Source: Leuctra nigra (taxonomy: Eukaryota; Arthropoda; Insecta; Plecoptera; Leuctridae). From it: a DNA stretch of 64,000 nt. Positions within the stretch are counted from its first letter, which is position 1, and every line of letters starts with the position of its first letter. Below the pieces are notes generated by a model. It searched no databases. It saw only the letters and a list, made by a program, of their open reading frames with translations, and was not told the DNA's origin. This document shows, in pieces, positions 47,837-60,000 of this stretch. The DNA lies in contig OW203766.1 of NCBI GenBank assembly GCA_934045905.1, forward strand, positions 12,710,745-12,774,744, written 5' to 3'. The position numbers and the translations under genes were made by a program.

Positions 47837-50800
47837 TCCCAGCTCTGACCAACTCCGAGACGATCACCCTACTAAGCCCGTCGCAAGGTTGACTCGCACC
47901 TTATCTCGGAAATAATTTGGCAATTTAACTGATAAGGTCCAATATTATCTCAAAATAGAAGCCATCATGACGATACATGTCAAAACGTCACAACACACAA
48001 TCGAAATCAAGAACAAACTTACTTCCGGCCACGCCGATCGTCTGGTTGTTTCAATGCTCGAACGGATGTCTCGTGTTGTGATCCTACTTATTCTTGAGCA
48101 GTACACGTGTAAAACAAGTGTTGAACTTGTGTTTTCTTGACCATGCAAGTGTTATCTGTGACTATTTCAGATAATGTGTGTTGTGGAAGTTTGAGTTTTT
48201 GACGCAGGTTCTTATCGATTCATGCAACATAGGGAATTAATTAGTTAATTTCTTGGTCGAGCCATCTAAATAAGTAATTTGATAGGCCCTACTGGCATAG
48301 TTAATTTGATTGATCAGAGAGAGGAATTGTTATTGGACGCTTAGAGAATTGTTATTTAGTAATGAAAACAGGTAATGGACATCATATTTTAATTAATTGA
48401 GTTTTTTAAGAGAGAATATTTTGGGACTCTTCCTTTCTCTGTGTTTTTTGTCTGTGTATTTGTAAGCAATGCCCAAGGTCACACCCCAAGTGATCTGAAA
48501 TTTTGCACACATACCAATGTTATATGAGCGGTCAAGTGTATAGTTTAGTTTTTGATTATTATGATCCTGTGATTGGTTTAAATGTAAAAATTAACTGTTT
48601 GACCGAACAACTTCAAATTTCATGTTGTCACTGAGACTAACATTTTAGGTGGTTTTGACACTTCTCAGACAAATCGATCCAGAATTTCAAGAGTTATTTA
48701 CATTTTACGGACTTTTATGCTTGATTTGAAATTTTTTCAAATTTTTTCAAAGAAATTTCAAAGAAATTAACAAAAAAAATTCACGCATGTTGTATTCTTT
48801 GCTGTTTCCGAGGTCTACTAAAAAGCAGCAACTTTCACTCGTCGAACATTCACGTATTTTACGCATTTACCAATATAATTATATGAGATTCTTTTAATAA
48901 TTATTTTTCATCATTTTGATCAGCCATAGTTTTTCTTAACAATTATGAGTTTTTTGCTTAAAAAACTTACTGTATTTTTTTACGTCCGTACCGCTCTGTT
49001 TGGAACCTTATAATTTACTCCTAGTCCTGGGCAGAATTCCCTAAAGGTTGAGAACAACAGTTGTTCTCAACCATGCTTACCATGCTAACAGTTACTGTTA
49101 AGTGAAAAAGTGTACACTAAGTTAATTACATGATCTATAGTCACAACATACCGAATTAAAACAAAATGAGATGTCAAAATCAGAATAAAAATGTTTCATT
49201 CTACTATTGTGTGTATAAATAATGACAACTTGTATACAGAAATGTTGGTGTATTCGCGAAGTGTTCGCTATTGTGTTTATGTAAAACAGTCACAGCCAGT
49301 GTCCGGCAGTGTAACAAGGGATGATGCATCCACCCTCCCACCCCTCTAACCTATCACGCAATGCCCCGGTGCTCTCAAGCATGTAAGACTATTCCCACTG
49401 ACATTTTCCTTATTCTTCACTCTCGCACACGCAACGCCATCTATTAGTCATCATTGCTTCCTATTTACCTCACTTCGTTCGCTCTTTATTCTACTAATTA
49501 TGTCTGAAACATTGTTTGTAAGGCTATGTATTAGTAGTTTCGTTAATAATTCAGGACATTTTCCGATTAGAGGCCAAACAGAGGAAATAATTCAATAACC
49601 ATTCAAACTTTATTCGTTTGTGAATTGATATGGAATCTAAAATCTGTGATCCCTTTGTATAATGTGACTGTGATACTCTGTATAAAAAAGTTTTAAAAAA
49701 AATACGAAAAAAATACATTATTATTTCCAAAAGCTACCGTCGTGGCAATAACTAAATAATATTCTCTTAAAGTTTCGTGTCATTCATTCAGATAAACGGT
49801 ATAGCTGCATTTCAAACATTTGAAAACGTCCCGGACTTTTTTAATAATTACTAATGTTACTAAATTGATATGCAGAAAAATAGAAAAATATATTGACCAT
49901 TGAACATACAATTCATTATTTTCAAATTTGCCTCAATACTATTAAAATTCTATGTGGTTTTGGTCTACGTGAAATATCAGCCAAGGCAGAGATGTCACAT
50001 CGAAACAATAAACATTCAGCACGAGAAAGTAGTGATTCAATGAGAGAGGGTGTCAATTTATTCATTCAAAGAGGATTTTTAAAAATTAAATAAAAATTAA
50101 CCAAATCGTGAGACAATAGGGAGTAGGGACATAAACTGAGAACGGGCTGATCTTTACTATGCTGATAAGAAGTTCATTTGCCAAACGTCATAAGATGTAA
50201 CAGATTTTTAAAATTTTTAAACAGAGTATTGGAGTCACAGTATCGAATGGGACACACATTTATATTTTAATCATTGTAATGTATCAGAGTAATGTTCAAT
50301 TAAAAAGAAGAATGTTTGATTAATTTTTGAGAAGTTTTGTGGATCTTAATTTTTATGGCGAGTTAAAACGCAGGTATTTTAACAATCAGTGTAAAGCATG
50401 AAATACTAACGTATGAATCCTATAATGACAAAAAGAGGGTCGAATTGGCAGTGAGAGTTGAAGGTTTGTTGCCCGAAGGCCATGAATTGCTTCACGTTTA
50501 TTTCTTTATTTTTTCCATTATGGATACTTGATTCGCTGTGTCATATGCACGGGTAGTTGACTCCACGACCGCAGACCCCCTCGAAGAACTGTGTTTTTTG
50601 GAAGTCATACTTATATCAACTGGAATGTAAAATCACAAGTAGAGTGTTAACTCAACTAAGAATAATTTTAGAGAATTTGTTTGCACACATATAGCTAAAC
50701 TTTTATGTTTTATAGTCTTTTTGTATCATTACCCCACTGATTCCGTTCATTTCATATAGATTCTTATCATTTATAATTATTTATTTTATCATTAAAAAAC

Positions 50801-51071
50801 GCTTGATTCATGATGTTCTCTGCTAGATGGCTCTGCTACGCCCCCATAAAGCTTACTAACACTATGGTAGATGGCGCGTCATGTATCTAATGGAGAACAA
50901 CTCGGTGAAGTCTGAAGAATCAACGAATCAACGAAAACATCGTGAATCGTGATCGTGACTGCTCCAGCTAGCTCCAGCTCAAACAACACGTGGATTTAAA
51001 TTTAAATTTGACATATTTTTGTTTCATTAACATTTAGCTGTTTCGTAACATTAAAATTTGATTTCTGCACC
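47837..51071. other. Divergent spacer between SDR-1 and the helicase gene
   Basis: Presumably carries both promoters and any noncoding 5' exons. It holds a dispersed repeat fragment (48430-48760), a ttgagaacaacagttgttct palindrome near 49050 and AT-rich sequence. No recognisable coding exon, TATA box or CpG-rich promoter could be assigned. Confidence 0.4.
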
Positions 51072-54000
51072 ATGGTTTCGTACAAAAAGAAAATTTCGAA
51101 GTCGGGAACGTCGAAGTGGAAGGCACTGCAGCTGAACGAATCTTTGTTGTCTAGTGGAATTGAGGGATTGATCGGAATTGAAGAACTTACGAACTATTCA
51201 TTAGTTGAGAATCGAAAGAAAAGTCGTAATTATGAGCTGATATCAAACCCTAAATATAAGGTAAGTGGAAAGTCTAAAGTATTTAGGTAGGTAGGTGACA
51301 GCAATTCAATATCTTAAATGTGAGGTTATGTCATATCTCTTGCACACTAGGGACGTAAACACTGGACACACTGTCAACTTCTGCGAAAGTGAAGAGTAGT
51401 TCTCTCATTGGCTGGCCGCTGTCACGTAGCCGTCAAATAAGGTCACGTGACAGCTGTCAGCCAATGAGGGAGTTGCTCTCCACTCTCGCAGAAGTTGACA
51501 GTGTGTTCGGTGTTCATGATATTCATTCACAATTGACGCGAACGTAAAACGCAAAACAGGTACTACGTTGCGAATGTACTGTGATTTTCCCAATTCCGAC
51601 GCCTACAGATTACTACTCGACACTGGAAATAAAAGTAAAATACAATTTTTGCCGTTCGCATTGTTCGTCTGCTTCAATCTTGCATGGGATGGTCTCAATT
51701 CAGATATTTTTTTATTTAAGTATTATTGGACCTGCTGATGATCTTTTGCTTCATGCAGATTGCGTTTCCAAGAGCAATCAGAAGCAAGCGAGTGCTAGAA
51801 TCAGCAATGAGGTGTTGAAATTAGTTGCTCTCCTCTCTAATACCTACCATAAATCATCCCACAGGTTATTAAGGTCAAGGCTGCAAGTCATTCTGCTACG
51901 GCATTGGCAGATACGGAAGAAAATGAGCAAATACCACCCAAAGTTGCAACCAAGAAAACAAAGAAGAAGAAAAAAGGGAATTTATTAGAGTCCAGTTCTC
52001 AAAATGCTATCCCAAGCACTGATAAGATTACTCCAAACAAAACAAAAAAGAAACCTAAACCAAGCAAAAATCTTGTCAATCCAGAAACTGTTATTAAGGA
52101 TACTTTTGCTAGCGAAGGAGTAAAAAATGCTCAAACGAGTCTACCAAAACAGAAATCAGTTAAACGTAAAAGAAAACTTTCTTCGACGTCTTTACCTGAG
52201 CAAGAGCAAAAGATTTCGAAAAATCCTGTCAAGAAGAAAATAAAGGCAGCAAAGTCTGCAGAATGTTCAAATACAATTCTTTCAATTGATCAACATTGCA
52301 AGTCTTTAAAACCAACAGAAACCAATGGAATTACTTCAAAACCAAGTAATAAAACACTATCCAAAACCAAACTAGTAACTAAAATGAAGAGTAAAACAAC
52401 AAATAAGAGCAAGAAGTCTAAAAGTAAGAGTAAAGTTGCTGTAGTCGATGAAGATATTGTTGAAGAAGTTAAAACGCTTCCACCAGTAAAGGGCATGGAC
52501 GGGTGGGCGGGTCTGAATCTCCCAGACTCAATCCTCCGAGCTTTAGCTGACAAGGGGTTCATGCAGCCCACAGAGATTCAGGTAAACAATCACACCAGTC
52601 ATTATCATTCATCACTGTGAGAGAAGTAGGAGGGAGTGCCCATTAATTATGTCATCTTCAACCCTCCCTCTGTCCCTGACCCCCCCCCTCCCCCCCAACA
52701 CAAGTGACAGATAACAGAATTTAGGCCTCCTTGTAATAAACAAGGTTCTTGAATTTATATTCAAACTTTCAAACTTAAAATGACACACATCCCCTAGGAA
52801 GTATTAGCAAAGACTCTTTGGTACAGTAAAGCTGCATTCCCATACTTCGCTTGCGCTTCGCATTCGGTTCGCTTTCGCAAAATGGCTACCTTTTAAGTTT
52901 TAACACAAAAAATCGTCCATGTTTAATTTCGTCTCCGAAATGCAAAAATGTTGGACCAACTTCAACTTCGACGAAACCGAAACACGCGAAATCCGGAAGT
53001 GGTGCGATATATCGAATCTCCATTTCCGGTCGACCTCGAGCTTATATTCGATATTCGATTAATGAACAAATGTTTTGACGTTTTGACGTTTCAACTTTCA
53101 AGTTTCACTTTTTCCGCATTTTCTTGCCGTTCTTGCTTATTATCTGATTATTATCTGTCATTTTGTTTTTAACTATTGGCAGCCTACTATTTCTGTTTCG
53201 CGTATCCATGGATACGCGAAACGCGCAAAACAGAAATTATGGAAACGACTACAAACTTCGCGACGCGAAAGCGAACTGAATGCGAAACGAAAGCGAAGTA
53301 TGGGAACCCAGCTTAAGGTGGCGCGATCACTCGAGGCATAGTTTCGGATCTTCATAAATTTTTGTGTACTTATTGATAATCATGCCATACATAAACCTTG
53401 AAAAAATTAAACACTTCTTGTGTCTAGTTTCTGAGATAATTTGAGTTTTCTTCCCCATGTTAGCTTATGGCAGCCAAGTAAAATTGTGTCATTTTTAAGC
53501 TAAAATGAAGTTCTAATTTTTTTGTACCATCAGATTTTAACAAAAAACTTTTTTTCTGGTAGACCTACGGACATTCTATCAGGGAAAAAAATGAAAACGA
53601 TACCAACGTGTGCTATTTTAAAAGTTATTCACTAAATTCGAAATGATTTTCCTATACCTCCCATGTTAAAGTTTTGTATATTCTCAAAAGACATAGAATT
53701 GAAAACTCATTATTGGGCGGGAGTTGCAAACTACAGGACATTGAATGAGTATTTTATACTTAAATATAGTTGAACTGTTGTAAAAGGTATTTTGAAATGA
53801 TTATTTCAAAAATAAATTAAAATGTGCTATATCGAGTGATCGCGCCACTTTAAGTGTTGAACTGGTTTTGATATGAACGAATTTCCAGGCACGTTCACTC
53901 CCTGCCGCTCTGCTTGGGCGACGAGACATCATGGGAGCCGCGGAAACGGGCAGCGGAAAGACGCTGGCATTCGGAATACCGATACTCTACGGAATCCTTC

Positions 54001-57000
54001 AGCAGAAGAGCAGAGATGAAAAAGAAGGTGAGTGGAATTGCTGGCGACACAACAATGTCACTTAATTCAATCAATCTTCTCAGTTGTAAAGAATTAAAAG
54101 AACTTTTAAAACTTTGATACTCAAATTTTCATACCCAGGTGCTTCTTTAGGTAACAGCCACATAACAGCGATTACTGTCTGGCAATATTTCACTAAGAAT
54201 GGAAGGAAACTTTTCATTTATGTAACGTCCATCAATCCAGAAGTTTTCTGAATAAAACAAATTGATCCCCTTTTGCTATATTGAAAAACATAATTGCCTT
54301 ACTTTTTAACATAACTAACGCATGGAACCTATGGAACAATTTGTAGTAGTAGACCTGGTACTAAGTAGTACTAATTGTAGTGTCTGTGTATTAGTGTAAT
54401 ATTATCTGCAAATGATTTCTATCTATAGTGATTAGTGATGTACCTAGTTAATGTAGTAAATCTTGGAAAGGAATACTGGAATTACTTGTTTTTTTTTAGC
54501 TGCAAAGAAGCTTGACTTGAATCCAGTAGACATGGAAAGCAGCTTGACACCGGAAGAACAAGAAGAATCCGAGAGTGACGACGATGAAGAAGAAGACATC
54601 GGCGTTGACGCCAAGGGCTTCGGCTGCGTCCGAGTGATTGACAACATGGAGTTTGACGAACCAATTGAGAGCATTGAGGATAAACCGGTCAACTCCAGCC
54701 ATAACCACACACTCTACGCTCTTGTGCTGACTCCGACGAGAGAGCTGGCGGTTCAAGTCCGAGACCATATCAAGGCGGCGGCCAAATACACGGGAATCCG
54801 GGTAGGAATCATTTTCATTCTAAACTTATTTAAAACTACGTTTATTTATAATGGTAAAATTGAAATTTTCCAGCATTACGGGACCTACAAGTGAAAATTG
54901 ATAAATTAACAACACTACGTTTTACAAGGACCTTTAAGCGCCTGAGGTCAAATGCCAAAATATAATCGCCAATAAAACGTTGTATACATCTCAGAAATGT
55001 GGATTTTCTTTGCACCTCTATTGTTATGGGGTGAGGTGGATGTAGTGCCAGAAAAATAGCCAAAATTAGCGTGGAAAATAGGAATTCCATACAGAAAATA
55101 GTTTTTCGCTATTGCAAATTTCTTGTGAAGCGTACACCAAGAAAATTATGACAGTCCAAGAAAATTACAAATTTTGAACATTCTTTGACTCCCATTAATT
55201 AATTTTAACACATAAAATAATGAAGTTTGCGGTAATATTTATGGGTGGAAACCTTGGCAACAGCCAATGAAACACAACCACTTATATGATAAAGTGGATG
55301 TTGAACCCACCGGCTGGTTTTAAGCAACATTGAGCGCAGTCAGTGGATGGATGGGTGACCGTTCAACTCAGGCCTGCTAGTTGCTGCCGTTGGGCCAGAG
55401 AGACTGGGGTGTTTGGGGGTTAGTGTGACGACCTCCCTCCACCTGTTATCAGTCTCTCGACGGCGCGGGTTGTGGAGGCTCGTGCTGTGAATGTTACACC
55501 GTTCTTCGGATGGGACGTTATACCGTTGGCCCCCTCGTTATCTTTCAGTCAGGAGTAAGCTACGAACCAGTACTGGGTTTTCTTTCCTCCCTTCTATATT
55601 ACATTCTCACTAGCGGAGCCTCGGCTCTGTTGAGAATATAGGCTTAATATTAATAATATTTGAACAACCGAACCAAAGATTGTTGTTTGTAATCTTGAAG
55701 CCTCACACTGTAAACTAACGGTCTGTTACTCTACTGCTAGGTGGCAGTGGTGATCGGTGGATTGGCTGCCCAGAAGCAGGAGCGACTTCTCCGCACCAAG
55801 CCCGAGATCGTGGTCGCCACTCCTGGTCGCCTGTGGGAGCTCATCCAAGAAGGCAACGCGTATCTTCAACAGGTGGACAGCATCAGGTGAGGCTTGAACA
55901 CGGGTGAAATGAGGATACTAGGAGATTGCTCCGTGTACCCGGTGATAGTTGACCCCCTTGGTATTGCATGCAATTTCATATTGAAAAGAATGATTTTCAA
56001 TTGATCAAGGTGATGCATTAGCATTAGTACCATTTTTTCAAGTTTAAAATCATAATAACTCTTGAAGTTCTTCAAGATTTAAGATTTGATTGAAGTTTCT
56101 AAATTATTCTATACCTTATGTTAGTGATGGAGTGATGGCCTTGCCTTGTAAAATAACATTTTGACTTTTCAATCAATCAAGAATTTTGTTCAAAACTAGA
56201 CTGCAAAACGGACAGGAAGTCTTGACATGTACGCAACATTTCATCTTGATTAGGTCGGGTAGGACCAAAATTGGATTAAGTTAATTATCGATAGTTAGTG
56301 GAAGTTAGTGAATCCCATTGGCTGTGGAATTCGCGCCAACTGGATTCATTGGTTAACTGCTCACTAACTAACTATCGATAGTTAGTTAATCCAAAGCTGG
56401 TCCTACCCGGCCTTAGAGAAACGATGTGACCATACATGTCAATGATGTGACCTGCTTAGTAACAACAAGTAGAAAAAAAGAGCCAAAAGGAAATTTGATT
56501 TCATATTTGGTTTCTAAACCCCCATTTACACGGTGCAATTTCTTGAGTTCAACTTCTTTGTCACATTCCCATTTTTCATACAATTATGTATTTACAAGAC
56601 GCAACTTTCTGTCACAGAACTTAAAACATGTTCTAATTTCCATTCAAGTAGTGTGACACAGAAGTGTGGTAGGTACAGAAGCTGTACAAGAAATTGCACC
56701 GTGTAAATGGGGTAACAACATTAGGTACCTACATGGATTAGGTAGATTAACTAAGGGCCAGTTTTTCAATGCTGTGCTAGCTTTTAAACAGTCAATTAGG
56801 ACTATATTGCCATGGCAACAACCAATGATAATCTTGGAATGAACGTTTAAAACTTAACTACTGGTTTAGCAGACTATTGAAAGACCGGCCCTAACTCTCG
56901 ATTAATTTAACTGTGTCCATCATTTCAAAATATCTGATTTGGCTGCGGGACCAATCAAGTCCAAAATTTAGTTTATCTTCCTTCATTAACTTCTAGATAA

Positions 57001-60000
57001 ATATAAAAAAAAGGAAATCCACATACTACCCCATATCCATTATTCCATATCCTGTCGAAGAATGATCTATGATGCAATGAGATCAGATGAATTCGTAGTG
57101 AACATGTTGTGTATTTCCCAGCTACTTGGCAATCGATGAGACTGACCGCATGACGGAGAAGGGCCACTTCCAAGAGCTGCGCAGCCTCCTGGAGCGAATC
57201 AACGTGGATCCCGCTCAAGTGAAGCGACGGCAGAACTTCGTGTTCTCCGCCACGCTGACGATGGTCCACGAACCTCCGCAGCGGAAGAAGAAGGGGAAGA
57301 ACAAGATGAGAGTCACACCGGGACAGAAGCTGCAGGACGTCGTCGAGATGATCGGGATCACGCAGCCCAAGATCGTCGACGTCACGCAGGAGTCGGGTAA
57401 GACTCGCATTCAGTAGTTTAATGTAGATTCATGGTTGACTAAATGGCATGTTTTATTTAGTTTAACTTTATGCTAATGTAAGAGTAGAACTCTTCTCTGA
57501 GGTGTTTTCAGGAAATTTTGGTAATTTCCCGAATTTTAGTAGTTATGGGAGGCCGGGACACAGTATTTCTAACCTGGCACAATCGGCCGGACTCCAGTGG
57601 CCGACTGTGCCAGGTAGCCCACTGGGCCCCAGTCTCCCCTACATACTTTTTATATACACCTAGGCAGGGTGCGAATTGATGGGGGGGGATGGGGGGATTT
57701 CCCCCCCTCTGGTTTTCTCATCCCCGGCTCTGTTTCCCAATAAAGCATCCCAGGGGGGGATAGAGTTTTCCCCCCCTCTGTAAAATGGTTGACTTTTAAT
57801 CAACAAAACAATGGATACCTACTTTTTTCTGAAGTAAATCTAAAATAATAAAAATAAATTGTCACACAAAACAACTGTCAAATTGCCTTAGTAGCAAATA
57901 AGCTGAATTTAATAAGATTTATTAATTCCAAGATTTATTTTGCTTGCCCACCACTTCTGATTTCCCTTTTAAGGTTCTCTGAAGGCCGCCATTTTGAAAA
58001 TAACGGTGAATTTCGGGTTTTGCATTTAGTCCGGCTCAGACCGTCTTAGAGAGTGGTCATGTTTCTCATCGCTCTGACCATTTAATCAACCCCGTAAATG
58101 CAAGTTTTGCATAGAATCAGAGATTATGATCTCGTCCCCCTTCTCTCGACCTGTCAGCGCGAGCGACGGAAGTCAAACAATGGATGATTAGTCCCTCTTC
58201 TACCCTCTCTCTGAAAAGGTATGGATCTGTCAAATAGCTGACCATAAGTTTCTGATATTATTGTTACACAAGTGCCTCTCAGAATATGTGAAAAATATTT
58301 ATGAATTGGTAATTAGGAATGTGATTATGACATATGCTCGTTTTTTAATTTTTCTTTAGCGCAACTTTTGAGGGACCTATTATTAGAGATCCAATTATAC
58401 CGGGTGGCGCCAAAAAAATCACTCTGTTTGAGACTTCACTATATCGAGACTATTATAGATAGGATTCTGAAGTTTATACACCTATTAGAAAACATACCAA
58501 TATTTTATATGTGCAAATTTCAAAAACATTACTATTGTAGGAAAAAAGTTACAGCTGTTCAAATTTGGTTGTCAAAAAATTGATTATACGGAGATCAAAT
58601 AGCGCGCGTCCAGAAAACTCCAATGGCCGGGACGCTGTTTCTTCAAAACTATGTATGATCAAGCTGAAAATTTCAAATTATATTGAAAATAGATTAAGGT
58701 CGATTGTGTAAATATTTCAATCAATATCAAAATATGGAACGAAAGTTATTGAATCTTGAAGTTGATCTTGAAAACAGAATAGTGCATGGGAAATAATTCA
58801 CTTTTATAACGTGTGTAATAAAAGTTTAGAAATAATCTACATTCTGATTTTACGCTCGACTTCAAGATTCCATAAATTTCGTTCCATTCAATCAAATTGA
58901 TTGACATTTTTACACAATTGATCTTAATATATTTTCAATAATAATAATCATCTTTCCGCTGGTTCCAATTCAATGGGTCAGGGGGTGGGTGTTCCCACCA
59001 ACACTAGGGCCGCAGGACTACTGGAGACCGGCTGGCCACGCCTGGCGTCTCCTCCTCATCTTCTTTTTCTTCCTCCACTTCCAATTGTTCCACAAACTGC
59101 CTCCACATTGTTCTGTCCTCCCACTGTCTCTCAGCCTCCAACTCACTCCAACTTCCCCCTCTCTCCAAAACATCGTCCTTAATAACTCCAATCCACCTCT
59201 CTCTTGGTCTTCCTACTCTACGTGGTCCCGAAGTAGCCGACTCAAACACCCGCCTTGGCACTCTGTCGGTTCCCATCCTCTTCATGTGGCCAAACCACCG
59301 AAGCCTCTCTCTGCCCAGCTTGAACCCCAATCTTTCAACCCTCAGCTCTCTTCTTATCTTCATACTTCGAATTTTCAGATTGATATCGTACAGGTATAGT
59401 TTTGAAGAAACAGCGTCCCGACCATTGGAAGTTTTCTGGATCAATTTTTTGACAACCAAATTTGAACAGCTGTAACTTTTTCCCTACAATAGTAATGTTT
59501 TTGAAACTTGCACATATGAAATTTTGGTATGTTTTCTAATATGTGTACAAATTTCAGAATCCTATCTATGAAAGTTTCGATATATCTAGTGACCTCTCAA
59601 ACAGGGTGATTTTTTTGCGCCTGCACCCGGTATGGTGATCGCGAAATTTTCAACGTGTTGTAAATGAAGATAAATGCGTTTCCACATGTTTCTGGCCCAA
59701 AAACTCTGGAATCTAGTTGCGACAAAACGCGAAATTTACCCTTAGCTTAACACCACCAAACTGACTAAATCGCGAAATATACCGCGAAATATCACCAAAT
59801 TGAATATATTATTTCCCGTTATTTTGTAAATTTCGCAATTACTTTTCTAATTTTTCTCAGGATCACCAAGGTAAACCCCAATATTCAACTTTTTTTATTT
59901 CTATAATCAGTCAGTGACCCCCCCTTTTAGAGTAATTGACAGAAGAGATCTGACCTTGTAGAAAACTACTTGGGGAGTGTGAGTGGCAGTGACCTCGCTT

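Noticed and set aside
55296..55366. 5S rRNA gene
   Set aside because: Only the internal promoter portion matches; both 5S termini are missing.
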